DNA of 64,000 bases from DASTFY01 sp963813375 (GCA_963813375.1 CAWEYT010000021.1:1-64000); one strand, 5' to 3'. Shown: positions 18,881 to 27,759, numbered from the stretch's first letter. Made by a program: numbers and translations. Notes: generated by a model from the letters alone, not told the origin.

Positions 18881-19348
18881 ATGAGAGCTCGAGTGCTGGT
18901 TCTTGGTCTCGTCGCCGGCCTCCTCGCATTCGTGGCACCGGGTCACGCGTCCGCGAAACAGGGTGGAGAGTGCAAGAAGGTTGAGGCGAAGGGCGTCGGC
19001 CAAGATCTCGGTGGCGGCAACACCACGGCCACGATCACGAATGATGGTCTTCTGAAGGGCTCGACGACGGCTCATTTCGACATCGTCGGCGGAGCGCCTC
19101 CCGTGTTCCAGATCGACGGCGTTGTGACCTTCACCACGAACAAGGGGACGTTGACGGTCAGCGTCGTCGGCACGTTCGACGTCTCGGCAGGTGCCTTCAA
19201 CGCGTCCGGCCCGGTGACGGGCGGGACCGGGAGGTTCACAGACTCCTCAGGCAGCTTGACGTTCGACGGAGTCCAGAACCTCTCGACAGGCGCATTCACC
19301 GAGACGGTGGAGGGCACGGTCTGCCTCGACAAGGGCCGGGACAGCTAG
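18881..19348 (+). CDS. Secreted beta-barrel-like protein
   Basis: ATG at 18881 follows GGAACGGAG. Residues 1-25 (MRARVLVLGLVAGLLAFVAP then GHASAK) form a classic Sec signal peptide with cleavage near HASA-K. The mature 130 residues are rich in Thr, Gly, Ser and alternating strands: FDIVGGAPPVFQIDGVVTFT, GTLTVSVVGTFDVSAGAFNA, and GPVTGGTGRFTDSSGSLTF. The GGTGRF segment followed by SGSLTFDG resembles allene-oxide-cyclase/dirigent-like barrels found in actinobacterial secreted proteins. Two Cys (near residues 31 and 149) could form a disulfide. The function is unknown; no neighbour suggests a pathway. Confidence 0.75.
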   Translation: MRARVLVLGLVAGLLAFVAPGHASAKQGGECKKVEAKGVGQDLGGGNTTATITNDGLLKGSTTAHFDIVGGAPPVFQIDGVVTFTTNKGTLTVSVVGTFDVSAGAFNASGPVTGGTGRFTDSSGSLTFDGVQNLSTGAFTETVEGTVCLDKGRDS

Positions 19349-19429
19349 CGGCGGCAGTCCCTGCGAGACGGAGAGCGCGAAGGGTCGAGGTTCTACGTCG
19401 GGTGTTCGATAGATCAAGGACCGCATTGC

Positions 19430-19640
19430 TAGACAGCGCTGCCTCGTTGATGGCGACGTGTGCGGCGTAGATGCCGGTCCACCTCGTGCGGGCGGGACGC
19501 CAGCTCGGTTATCCCTGAGGCGGGCCGCGCGAGTCTCGGCTTCCTCCCGATCGATACCCCGGGTGTGCCAGCGGCGCCGCTCCCGGCCGGTGAGTGGGTC
19601 GAGGCCGTCGTAGGCGACGACGTAGAAACGGGCCTGGCGT
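19430..19640 (-). pseudogene. Tyrosine integrase N-terminal fragment
   Basis: The minus-strand frame encodes RFYVVAYDGLDPLTGRERRR followed by WHTRGIDREEAETRAARLRD, matching the N-terminal arm-binding region of actinobacterial site-specific integrases (GxDPxTGRERRRWHxxGxxRxEAE). No catalytic domain (RHRY residues) follows, so this is only a relic. The rest of 19349-19938 holds no other gene. A second fragment of the same kind lies at 22.7-23.1 kb on the same strand. Confidence 0.6.
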
Positions 19641-19678
19641 TGACGATGTAGCTCATGCCGGCAGCGTTGACGATGTAG
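19637..19678. repeat. 15-base direct repeat
   Basis: GCGTTGACGATGTAG occurs at 19637-19651 and again at 19664-19678, 27 bases apart, at the N-terminal edge of the integrase fragment. It could be a small duplication or an attachment-site remnant; there is no further support for either. Confidence 0.5.
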
Positions 19679-19938
19679 GAGTCAACCCGAAGATCGGCAC
19701 GATCCACGGTCTGCGTCGTTCGTTGCGCCTCGACCCTGGTCCGCGGCAACTCAGCGGGACTGACCGGTCACCGCCGAGGACTCGGCTCCGCTCAGACAAC
19801 GCGCTCCCGATCCGCGCTATGTACGGCGCGTCGTCCCTGGCGTTCAAGCGTGGCGTGCGTGTTCGATGCTGATTGCGGCGGAGATCCAGTGCTCGTCGAC
19901 GAGCAACCGCCAAGCGTGGAGCTGAGCCGAATGCGAGC

Positions 19939-21114
19939 TCATCCCCGACTGACGATCACCATTTCGTTGCCTTCGGGGTCGGCGACCCGCCATCGATCCT
20001 CCGACTCGTCAAGGAGTCGGCCACCGGCTGCGACGGTCGTGGCGAGGCGCGTCTGCGCGAGGTCCGACGGCACCGCGAGCTCGAAGTGGATGCGGTTGCG
20101 CTGCCGGCGCCGCTCCGTCTCCAAAGCGTCGAGCTCTTGGAACACCAGCACCGGGTTCAGCCGCCGCGGATCGTGGATGTCGATGACCCCGGCTCGCCGG
20201 TCGTGGGTGTATCCGAGTGCGGCGACCCAGAACGCGCGGACTGCGGCGACGTCGGCGGCGTCGAGGAAGAGCTGAACGAAGCGAGGCAGCCCCAGATCCG
20301 CAGTGGCCCCGAGTTCGCGGGCAGCGGTCTGGAGGTTTCCGGCGAGGTCGGTGAAGTCGAGCTCGAGGCCGTGGGCGTCGTCTTCCCACTGGTCCTTACC
20401 GCTGTCGATGATCACGACCCCGGGGCGCAGGTCGACCAGCAGCGGGAAGCCCGTGTCGTCGGCCAGCACCGCTGCAGCGGCGGCCAGGTCACGCTGCTGC
20501 GTCGGCGAGGTGGTGCGGTAGCACGCCATCGCGCTGAACACCGCCTGCCAGTCGGCTGTCCCGATCCTCTCGCCGAGCGCCGTGCCCGGCACCAGGTCGA
20601 CCTCGTTGCCGTCGGGGTCGGTGTGGCAGACCCCGAACGGTCCGGATGCCTCACCAAGACTCGCCTGCTCGACCGCCGCGGCCGGCCGCACCACGTCGAG
20701 GTGGATGCGGTTTCGAAGCGGCCGCGGCTGCGTCGACTGCCGGATCCGTATCGCGGGGTCGCGCCGCAACGGATCCGCCAAACCGCCGTCCTCCCCAGGC
20801 GCGTAGTCGAGCACACGCTGCCAGAACCGCCTCACCACCGTCGGGTTCGCGGATTCGAACACGACGCTCAGCTGCTGCAACACGGCAGGGTTCGCCGCCA
20901 GCCCGAGATCCCGCGCGGCCGCCGACACCGCCTCGGCGTGCTCGTCTGAGTCGAGGCGCACCCGCATGCCTGTCGCGCGCAGGTCGACCACGATCTCGGC
21001 CGACAGCTCCACGATGCGCCCGGCCAGCGCAGCCCCCTCGATCAGCGACGGCACGTCGAACCATGCCGTCGCAACGCCATCGACCACCCGCCAATCCGTT
21101 CCGATCTCGGTCAT
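19939..21114 (-). CDS. Pterin dehydratase-like domain fused to two VOC domains
   Basis: ATG at 21114 (MTEIGTDWRVVDGVATAWF) opens a region like 4a-hydroxytetrahydrobiopterin dehydratase: FDVPSLIEGAALAGRIVELS and EHAEAVSAAARDLGL, though the usual HHP catalytic triplet is replaced (around IVVDLRATGMRVRL), so dehydratase activity is doubtful. Two glyoxalase/VOC modules follow: LSVVFESANPTVVRRFWQRV with NRIHLDVVRP and DPDGNEVDLVPG, and FVQLFLDAADVAAVRAFWVA with NRIHFELAVP and DPEGNEMVIVSRG. The paired His and Glu of each module could bind a metal. Intact 391 residues, cytoplasmic. Alone on its strand, divergent from the GH1 gene. Function unknown; resistance or detoxification roles are common for VOC proteins. 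Confidence 0.75.
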   Translation of the reverse strand: MTEIGTDWRVVDGVATAWFDVPSLIEGAALAGRIVELSAEIVVDLRATGMRVRLDSDEHAEAVSAAARDLGLAANPAVLQQLSVVFESANPTVVRRFWQRVLDYAPGEDGGLADPLRRDPAIRIRQSTQPRPLRNRIHLDVVRPAAAVEQASLGEASGPFGVCHTDPDGNEVDLVPGTALGERIGTADWQAVFSAMACYRTTSPTQQRDLAAAAAVLADDTGFPLLVDLRPGVVIIDSGKDQWEDDAHGLELDFTDLAGNLQTAARELGATADLGLPRFVQLFLDAADVAAVRAFWVAALGYTHDRRAGVIDIHDPRRLNPVLVFQELDALETERRRQRNRIHFELAVPSDLAQTRLATTVAAGGRLLDESEDRWRVADPEGNEMVIVSRG

Positions 21115-21135
21115 GCCCGGCACCGTAGAGCCCAT

Positions 21136-21484
21136 TCCGGACGATCTCCTTCCGGATAGTGACCATGTCCCGGCCGCGGCATTCAGGTACGCCGTTGATC
21201 ATGATCAGGCTCGGCCTCACGGATCACGGACTGCCGGGCCACGTCGCCGACCACATGGGATCATCCAAGCGATCGCCCGGGCGTCCACCATGCGGTCCCT
21301 CGCTCGAGTTCGCCGTGGGCCCGGCATGCCGACTCAACGCGCACCGTTGTTCGAGGACACCCCGCGCTGGAGCGTTCTGTGCTCGTCACCCTGGATGGTG
21401 GTGGTCCGCGCTGCTGTCGACGTCGCTCGCTGGCAGTACGAGCGGTCGTCGACTCGGCTCGGCGTGATCGGCGAGACTCAAACG
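21136..21484. other. Divergent intergenic region before the GH1 gene
   Basis: About 350 bases between two divergent genes. TTGATCATGATCAG at 21194-21207 includes a perfect TGATCATGATCA-type palindrome (CTGATCATGATCAA on the other strand), a possible regulator site. Nothing else could be recognised. Confidence 0.35.
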
Positions 21485-22684
21485 ATGCGGTGGCCGGACG
21501 GGTTCATGTGGGGGACGGGCGCATCGTCGACGCAGTGCGAGGGGGCGTCGGAGGCGTCGGACTGGTGGGATTGGGAGCGGGCGGGGGGCGCGCCGATGTC
21601 CGGTGGCGGCAACGGCTTCGCGAGCCGCTACGCCGAGGACTTCGCGCTTCTCGCCGAGCTGGGGCTGACCCATCACCGCTTGTCGATGGACTGGGCCCGG
21701 CTGGAGCCCGACGACGGGGTCCACGACGAGCGCACGGTCGCGCACTACAGGGACGTGCTTCACGCCGCCCACGACGCAGGCATCACACCGTGGGTGACGC
21801 TCCACCACTTCACGCTGCCTCGATGGTTCGCGGCGCGCGGCGGCTTCCTCGTCGGAGCCCTCCGTGAGCGGTGGACGCGCCACGTCGAGTTCGTCGCCGA
21901 GACGTTCGGGGACCTGGTCGGCGGATGGAAGCCAGTCAACGAGGCGAACTACTACGGGATGCTCCACTACGGCGGTTTCGGGTTCCCGCCGAACGGGACC
22001 GACCCAGCTGACCGGGCCTTCGTCGAGGAGGTGATCCTGCTCGCCAACGCCGAGGCGGCGGTGCGGCTGCGCCAGACCGGTGCGCCCGTCGCGTCCGTCT
22101 TCGGGCTGTCGGCCGCCGTGGCGCTCGATGACGACCCGGCGTCGGCGGCGTTCGTCGAGGAGTTCTACGGCTCGATGTGGGACCCGGGGATTGGGTTGTT
22201 CCGCGACGGGGTGCTGCGCGTGCCCGGTCGGGACCCGGTGATCCGGGAAGATCTCGTCGGTTCGTTCGACCTGGTCGGCTTCTCGTACTACTCAGTGATG
22301 GGCGCCCGCGCCGGCCGGCCGAGGCGGTATCCCGAGGACGCGCCCGTCTCGCCACTCGGCTACGGGATCTGCGCGGAGGGGGTCGGCCGGGTGCTCGACC
22401 GGCTTCACGAGGAGCTGCCGGGGACACCGCTGCTTGTCGCCGAGTACGGGATCGGCACCGCCGACGACGACCAGCGCGCGGCCTACCTCCGCGACGGCTT
22501 GGCGGCGACCGCGGACGCGATCGATCGCGGCGTCGACGTGCGCGGGTTGTTCCACTGGACCGCCGTCGACAACTACGAGTGGCTCCTCGGCTTCCGACCC
22601 GACGCGGCCTTCGGGATCATCGACGTGGATCGCACCGTCAAGCCGAGCGCTGCGATCCTCGCCGAGGCCGCACGGAGCCGATAA
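21485..22684 (+). CDS. Glycoside hydrolase family 1 protein (beta-glucosidase-like)
   Basis: ATG 21485 gives 399 residues. The opening WPDGFMWGTGASSTQCEGA is the GH1 N-terminal signature (FxWGxxxSxxQxEG). It continues with HRLSMDWARLEPDDGVHDE, TPWVTLHHFTLPRWFAARGG, and WKPVNEANYYGMLHY, where Glu of NEAN is the acid/base (NEP in most members). FDLVGFSYYSV follows, then TPLLVAEYGIGTADDDQRA with the nucleophile Glu in the AEYG motif (ENG in typical members), and FHWTAVDNYEWLLGF, matching the WSxxDNFEW motif. Shorter than the usual 440-480 residues and with altered NEP/ENG neighbours, so substrate preference may differ. No transporter or regulator is adjacent. The frame extends upstream to 20966, but that part is antisense to the VOC gene. 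Confidence 0.88.
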   Translation: MRWPDGFMWGTGASSTQCEGASEASDWWDWERAGGAPMSGGGNGFASRYAEDFALLAELGLTHHRLSMDWARLEPDDGVHDERTVAHYRDVLHAAHDAGITPWVTLHHFTLPRWFAARGGFLVGALRERWTRHVEFVAETFGDLVGGWKPVNEANYYGMLHYGGFGFPPNGTDPADRAFVEEVILLANAEAAVRLRQTGAPVASVFGLSAAVALDDDPASAAFVEEFYGSMWDPGIGLFRDGVLRVPGRDPVIREDLVGSFDLVGFSYYSVMGARAGRPRRYPEDAPVSPLGYGICAEGVGRVLDRLHEELPGTPLLVAEYGIGTADDDQRAAYLRDGLAATADAIDRGVDVRGLFHWTAVDNYEWLLGFRPDAAFGIIDVDRTVKPSAAILAEAARSR

Positions 22685-22699
22685 CCGGTCCATCTCCGC

Positions 22700-23130
22700 C
22701 CCGGCCCCGCTCGCGAGATCGGTAGCGGCCGCTCCTCGTCAGGGCGTCCACAAGCAACTTCGAACTCGACCGAGCACTCGACAGCGGGTCGCTCGAAGCC
22801 AGAACCGGACCCGATCCTCGCGCCACGCCACCATCGGCCGGCCCGGCGACGGCACCTGCCCCCGATAGAGCTGGACCTCCCGCTGCTTGACGTTGCGGCG
22901 GCAGCCGGCGTAGGTGCTGGGCCGCAGCTTCGCCTTCTTCGCAGGCAGCCACTGGGACTGCAGGTACGTGCCCAGCCTCGGGGCACGCGTCTCGTCACGA
23001 CGACCGTTTGCCTTCGCCGCGAGCTGCGCGGCGAGCCGTTCGGCATTGGCGCGTTCGGTTCCTGCCGCGTGCCAGCTTCGACGCTCCTTTCCGGTCACCG
23101 GGTCGATGCCCTCAACGCCACCTACATCGC
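22700..23130 (-). pseudogene. Tyrosine integrase N-terminal fragment
   Basis: The frame from about 23120 reads EGIDPVTGKERRSWHAAGTE, then RLAAQLAAKANGRRDETRAP and LGTYLQSQWLPAKKAKLRPS TYAGCRRNV, the arm-binding and SAM-like core-binding start of phage-type integrases. Beyond about 22840 only scraps fit (LLVDALTRSGR in another frame), and no catalytic domain is present. It resembles the relic at 19.4-19.6 kb and has the same orientation. The 560-base gap 22685-23247 holds nothing else. Confidence 0.65.
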
Positions 23131-23247
23131 CGGCCACTGCCCGCCCACGACACCCTCGACCGCCTCCCAGAGGTGTGGTGCAGCCTGCGTCGAACCGACG
23201 TCTTCCCGTTCGCCCTGAGACGGGCCACGACGTGGGATCATTCCTGG

Positions 23248-24895
23248 ATGGCCCACTCGGTCGCGGAGGCCGTTGCGGAGGGCCAAGCGGCACTGCGGGC
23301 CGGCGATGCGGCCGGCGCACGGCGTGCCTTGGGTTGCGCGCCGGTTGACCCGATGTCGGGTGACGTGATCGAGGGGCTGGCCCGGGCGTCCTATCTCGAG
23401 CTCGACTTCGCACCGGCGATCGAGGGCTGGGAGCGCGCCTATGCGGCCCACCGGGCGGGCCGTGATCGGATCGGCGCGGTGCGCGTGGCCAGGACCCTTG
23501 CCTACATGTACGGTTCGATCGTCGGTGACGGCGCAGTGATGGGCGGATGGCTGGCCCGCGCCCAGACGCTTCTGGACGGTGACACGTCGTCGCCCGAGGC
23601 GGGATGGGTGTCGCTCAACCGCGGCATGTGGGAGAACGATCGCACCAGGCGTGAGACACAATTCCGAGCCGCGCTGGAGGTGGCTCGACGGGCTGGGGAC
23701 AGCGACCTCGAATTCGTCGCGTTGGCCTATCTCGGTGCCACGCTCGTCCACGACGACCGGACGGAGGCGGGCATGGTGCTCCTCGACGAGGCTCTGGCGG
23801 CAGTGGCCGGGAGCGACGTGGACGACTTCTGTGCCCTGCAGGAGATCTTCTGCCAGCTCTTCGCGGCGTGCGAGCACGCCCACGACGTTTCGCGCGCGGA
23901 TCAGTGGATCCGGGTGGGCGAGACCATCGCCGCCCGGCGCCGGCTCCCGGCGGTCTCGGCGTTCTGCCGTACCCACTACGGCGGTCTGCTCACGAACGCC
24001 GGCCGCTGGTCCGAGGCCGACGTGGCGCTCACCGAGGCCGTGCGCCTGTGGGGCCTCGGCCACCGTTCGCTGCGAGGAGGCGCGCTCGCCCGGTTGGCTG
24101 ACCTGCGCGTTCGCCAAGGACGCTACGAGGAGGCCGAACAGCTGCTCGTCGGCTTGGAAGGCGACCTCGACGCCGCTGGTCCCCTTGCCGCCATCCAACT
24201 TGCGAGCGGCGAGGAGGCACACGCGCGTGAAACCCTCGAGCGAGCTCTCGGCGAACTCGACTGGCACGGCACGGCTGTGGCGCCCCTGCTCGCCCTCCTG
24301 GCCGACGTCCACGTTGCCGCCGGTCGGCTCGACGAAGCGGATGCTGCCGTCATGCGCCCTGGACGCGTGCGCCGCCCGCCACCCCAGTGACTACCTGGCG
24401 GGGTCGGCCGCTCTCGCCCGTGGTCGGCTCTGCCTCGCCACCGGAAAGGGTGACCCGCAAGCCTGCCTCCGCGAGGCGCAGACGCGCTTCGACCGCGCCC
24501 ACCTACCCATCGACTCGGCACGCGCCCGGCTCGAGCTCGCTCAAGCCCTCCCCGCCGAGCGCCCCGACGAGGCCATAGCCGAGGCCCGAGTCGCCCTCGC
24601 CACGTTCGCAAGGCTCGACGCAGGCCGTCACGTCGACGCCGCCACAGCGGTACTGCGAAACCTCGGCGTGCGCTCCACCACCGGATCCAAAGGCTCGGGT
24701 CTGCTGACCAAGCGTGAGGCAGAGGTACTGGAGCTCGTCAGCCACGGCCTGTCCAACCCCGAGATCTCCGACCGCCTCTTCATCAGTCGCAAGACGGTCG
24801 AGCATCACGTCGGCAACGTCCTGTCAAAGCTCGGACTACGCAGCCGGGCCGAGGCCGCCGCCTACGCCACCCGAGCCAAAGCCGCCCCTGAATAG
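23248..24895 (+). CDS. LuxR family regulator with TPR-like sensor region (one frameshift)
   Basis: ATG 23248 (MAHSVAEAVAEGQAALRAGD). About 480 residues are helical, tetratricopeptide-like repeats (ALRAGDAAGARRALG; EFVALAYLGATLVHDDRTEA; GRYEEAEQLLVGLEGDLDAA), without an ATPase domain. The frame changes near 24350 (DEADAA to DALDACAARHPSDY). The last 70 residues are a LuxR helix-turn-helix: LLTKREAEVLELVSHGLSNP EISDRLFISRKTVEHHVGNV with LSKLGLRSRAEAAAYA. It begins a + strand pair: an FAD oxidoreductase starts 75 bases downstream behind its own ribosome binding site, so this regulator may control that enzyme. Cytoplasmic. Confidence 0.85.
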
Positions 24896-24970
24896 GGGAG
24901 GTCCCCGATGCGCCCGAGCCGGGCGGGGCGCATCCTGCGGTCATCGACGAGACCGGAGGACCACCGAACC

Positions 24971-26191
24971 ATGGCTGCTGACTACGACGCCATCATCGTG
25001 GGCGCCCGCTGCGCCGGCGCCCCCACCGCCATGCTGCTCGCCCGAAAGGGCTACCGGGTGCTGCTGGTGGACCGGGCATCGTTCCCGAGCGACACCGTCT
25101 CGACCCACATGATCCACGCCCCCGGGATCGCCGCCCTGCACCGCTGGGGTGTCCTCGACGAGGTCACAGCCACGGGCTGCCCACCCGTCGAGCGCTACTC
25201 GTTCGACTTCGGGCCCTTCACGATCGCCGGCAACCCGCGCCCCTCGAACGGAATCGGCGTCGGGTACGCGCCGCGGCGCACCGTGCTCGACAAGATCCTT
25301 GTCGACGCGGCCGGCCGGGCCGGCGCAGAGGTGCGCGAGCGCTTCACCGTCGAGGACGTGGTCATCGAGGATGGCGTGGTCGTCGGCATCCGGGGACACG
25401 GCGACGGCGGGACCACCGTCGTCGAACATGCCCGGGTCGTGATCGGCGCCGACGGGCGGAACTCCCACGTCGCCAGAGCCGTCAGCCCAAGCCAGTACAA
25501 CGACAAGCCCATGCTGCAGTGGAGCTACTACACCTACTGGAGCGGTCTGCCCGTCGACGGGTTCGAGGTCACCGTGCGGCCCGACCGTGGTTGGGCCGCC
25601 ATGCCCACCAACGACGGCCTCACCCTCATCGTGGTCGGCTGGCCCTACGCGGAGGCGACGGCCTACAAAGCAGACGTCGAGGCCAACTACCTCAAGACCC
25701 TCGAACTGGCCCCGGGGTTCGCCGAACGGGTCCGAGGCGCCACCCGCGAGGCGCGGTTCGTCGGCGCCGCCGTACCCAACTTCTTCCGCACCCCGTACGG
25801 GCCGGGCTGGGCGCTCGTCGGCGACGCCGGCTACAACAAGGATCCGATCACCGCCCAGGGCATCAGCGACGCCTTCCGCGACGCCGAGCTGTGCGCCGCC
25901 GCCCTCGACGACGCCTTCGCCGAGCGATCCACGTTCGATGCCGCGATGGCCAGCTACCAGCAGACCCGGGACGACGATGTGCTGGCCATCTACGAGTTCA
26001 CGACCCAGCTGGCGACGCTGGCGGCACCCCCGGTCGAGATGCAACACCTGCTCAGGGCCGTACACGACAGCCAAGACGCCATGGACGGCTTCGCCAGCAT
26101 CATTGCCGGCACGATGTCGCCGGCGGAGTTCTTCGACCCCTCCAATATCGGGCGCATGCTGGCGGCGAGCGGTGCACCCACCGGGGGCTAA
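24971..26191 (+). CDS. FAD-dependent oxidoreductase, geranylgeranyl reductase/PHBH-like
   Basis: ATG 24971 is preceded by GGAGGA. 406 residues, intact. Rossmann FAD site DYDAIIVGARCAGAPTAMLL (GxxCAGxP variant of GxGxxG, typical of this subfamily), a second FAD motif ARVVIGADGRNSHVARAV (GADGRxS), and the third GPGWALVGDAGYNKDPITAQ GISDAFRDAE (GDAG near the riboflavin ring). The rest is a sheet-rich substrate domain. Enzymes of this group are geranylgeranyl reductases, hydroxylases or halogenases; the substrate is not evident. It lies directly after a LuxR-type gene on the same strand, and a hairpin follows its stop. Confidence 0.82.
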   Translation: MAADYDAIIVGARCAGAPTAMLLARKGYRVLLVDRASFPSDTVSTHMIHAPGIAALHRWGVLDEVTATGCPPVERYSFDFGPFTIAGNPRPSNGIGVGYAPRRTVLDKILVDAAGRAGAEVRERFTVEDVVIEDGVVVGIRGHGDGGTTVVEHARVVIGADGRNSHVARAVSPSQYNDKPMLQWSYYTYWSGLPVDGFEVTVRPDRGWAAMPTNDGLTLIVVGWPYAEATAYKADVEANYLKTLELAPGFAERVRGATREARFVGAAVPNFFRTPYGPGWALVGDAGYNKDPITAQGISDAFRDAELCAAALDDAFAERSTFDAAMASYQQTRDDDVLAIYEFTTQLATLAAPPVEMQHLLRAVHDSQDAMDGFASIIAGTMSPAEFFDPSNIGRMLAASGAPTGG

Positions 26192-26219
26192 CAACGAGTC
26201 TGAACGCGGGCGAGGTAAG

Positions 26220-26255
26220 GACCATCGCGGCGCTCACGGGCTGAACCCGATGGTC
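26220..26255 (+). terminator. Possible hairpin after the flavoprotein gene
   Basis: GACCATCG (26220-26227) can pair with CGATGGTC (26248-26255), and an inner CGGG/CCCG stem lies in the loop. It is 29 bases after the stop codon. No T-run follows, so intrinsic termination is not certain. Confidence 0.4.
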
Positions 26256-26466
26256 ACCGATCACCAGGACATTCAGCCGGCCCGATGGTCGCAGATCGCT
26301 CGACGGGCACTACGACCCGGGTGCCGTGCCGTCGCGTGTCGAGCGTGGGCGGGCTCGTGCGAACCCGGCGGCGTCCCAGCTGACTCACGGTCAACTGGGA
26401 CGCTGCTGGTTCGACAGGGGAGTGAGTGCACGGCCGTCGCCATCCGGATCGGCTTGCGCGACTCGC

Positions 26467-26955
26467 CTACAAGGAGCCCAGAGCCACCAGGAACAGGGCA
26501 AGCGCCGACCAGGTCGTCACCATTTGGAGCCAGTTGATGTTGAAGTAGTGCTGGCGTCCCGCCTCCCAGTCTGCGGGCATGGCGTCGGGGTCCCAGGCCA
26601 ACATCACCTTGTAGTGCGGTGTCTTCCACACGTTCGAGACGATGATCACACCGACGACCACGATGCCCAAACCGATCGCAGTGAGCACGAACGAGGTGGA
26701 GCCGCGATCGTCCCAGAGCAGCACGAGCGCGACGATCGGCCCGAGAAACATCCCGAGCGACCACAGATAGTTGAACGCCTTTCCCAGCCCATTGCCGGCG
26801 TATCGAAGGAACGCCTCCATGAAGTTCCGGAAGTCCCGTCCGTCCTTCGCTTGGAGCATCGGGCGCATGATGGTGCAGAGCATCCCCAAGAGGCCGGCTC
26901 CGAGCCCCGAACAGAAACAGATCGCTGCCAGTGTCCACTCCTCGCCGGTCACCAC
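26467..26955 (-). CDS. DUF1772-like integral membrane protein
   Basis: 162 residues from GTG 26955, with four hydrophobic segments: LAAICFCSGLGAGLLGMLCT, YLWSLGMFLGPIVALVLLW, FVLTAIGLGIVVVGVIIVSN and the C-terminal WSALALFLVALGSL. The conserved polar features NVWKTPHYKVMLAWDPD and the W-R-NxxW pattern (AGRQHYFNINWLQMVTTWSA) fit the anthrone-oxygenase-like DUF1772 family. Its start overlaps, out of frame, the stop of an apparent 17-codon ORF that has its own strong ribosome binding site, so its translation is probably coupled to that ORF. A 69-residue gene lies further upstream on the same strand. Function unknown. Confidence 0.7.
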   Translation of the reverse strand: MVTGEEWTLAAICFCSGLGAGLLGMLCTIMRPMLQAKDGRDFRNFMEAFLRYAGNGLGKAFNYLWSLGMFLGPIVALVLLWDDRGSTSFVLTAIGLGIVVVGVIIVSNVWKTPHYKVMLAWDPDAMPADWEAGRQHYFNINWLQMVTTWSALALFLVALGSL

Positions 26956-27002
26956 GATCCCCTCTCCACGCGGGGGTCTGGGACCCCGTTTCTGATCAAC
27001 AC
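26949..27002 (-). CDS. 17-codon leader ORF coupled to the membrane protein gene
   Basis: GTG at 27002 is preceded by GAGGAGG at an ideal distance, better than the signal of the gene downstream. It encodes MLIRNGVPDPRVERGSW and ends in a TGA at 26949-26951, which overlaps the GTG (26953-26955 region) starting the DUF1772-like gene. Within it, GGGGTCCCAGACCCC can form a perfect six-pair hairpin with a three-base loop. The arrangement looks like a translational leader or coupling ORF; whether the peptide has its own role is unknown. Confidence 0.5.
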   Translation of the reverse strand: MLIRNGVPDPRVERGSW

Positions 27003-27012
27003 GACAACCTCC

Positions 27013-27222
27013 TCAGGTCAGTAGCGTCAGCGATGCCGTGGTCGCCGAAACCGCGGCGAATGGCACCAGGCTCGACAGGACGTCGAACAGGGTGATGATC
27101 TCTGGATCGGCTGTCGGTTTCCTGGCGATGCTCTGTCGACGCAGCCGGGCTCCGCGCCCTAATCGCCGTCGGCTGCCCGCCGCCATGAACACCTCGAGGG
27201 GACCGAGAAGGCGAACCTTCAC
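27013..27222 (-). CDS. Small hypothetical protein with one membrane-like helix
   Basis: GTG at 27222 sits behind GTGAGGAGG, a strong ribosome binding site nearly identical to that of the leader ORF downstream. 69 residues: a basic N-terminus (VRLLGPLEVFMAAGSRRRLG RGARLRR) and a hydrophobic C-terminus (IITLFDVLSSLVPFAAVSAT TASLTLLT). The frame is open further upstream, but the signal supports this start. Its stop overlaps the next ribosome binding site (CCTGAGGAGG), indicating a compact operon with the 17-codon ORF and the DUF1772-like gene. The opening resembles the first strand of SARP regulators (RLLGPLEV), probably by chance. No function assigned. Confidence 0.55.
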   Translation of the reverse strand: MKVRLLGPLEVFMAAGSRRRLGRGARLRRQSIARKPTADPEIITLFDVLSSLVPFAAVSATTASLTLLT

Positions 27223-27291
27223 GACCGCAACCTCCTCACCTGAAAAGGCGATCGACAGCGAACCGCCAGCGCCTCCGGCCACCGTGAACTC

Positions 27292-27531
27292 ATGGACCCC
27301 CAACGCTCCGACGACAGCGCACCCGGCACTCGCCGCCGGCGCCAGCGCCAGCAAGCCGAGATCCTCCGCCTGCTCGCCGCGCAACAACTGCACCGCGCCG
27401 CCGACCTCGCCCACGAGCACCTCGCCGAGTTCCCCGACGACCACCACGTCCAACGCAGCGTCATCGCTGCGCTCAACGCCAGCGCCGATCCGCAACTAGA
27501 ACGGCGCGCCGGCGAGTTCCTGACCTCATGA
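27292..27531 (+). CDS. Small helical hypothetical protein
   Basis: 79 residues from ATG 27292. Charged and helical: RRRRQRQQAEILRLLAAQQL HRAADLAHEHLAEFPDDHHV, then VIAALNASADPQLERRAGEF. The heptad-like pattern and TPR-like spacing suggest a coiled-coil or helix-hairpin. The ribosome binding site is weak, but the amino-acid make-up is that of a real protein. It overlaps no other likely gene and is divergent from the 69-residue gene. Confidence 0.5.
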   Translation: MDPQRSDDSAPGTRRRRQRQQAEILRLLAAQQLHRAADLAHEHLAEFPDDHHVQRSVIAALNASADPQLERRAGEFLTS

Positions 27532-27759
27532 GGCCTGCACTGCGTGGGTCCTCGCGCGCCCGGGACTTGGTGGAGCCGCGGCCCGAAAGAGCGGGCTGCG
27601 ACGCGATTTGACAGAAGCTGGCCCAAGACGCCAGCGATCCAGTGGCCGGCTGCAGTTCGATGCCGTCGATCAGTCGCGATCGGCCGTGCCGACGCACGGG
27701 CCCATGGCTACGGACCGCGGGTGCCTCAACGACCAACAAACCGATGATCAGGCGAAGTC

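Noticed and set aside
20966..21484. Upstream extension of the GH1 gene
   Set aside because: Antisense to the VOC fusion and without GH1 character; ATG 21485 fits the family start.
24941..26194. Long minus-strand ORF antisense to the flavoprotein
   Set aside because: High-GC shadow frame; the plus frame has intact FAD motifs.
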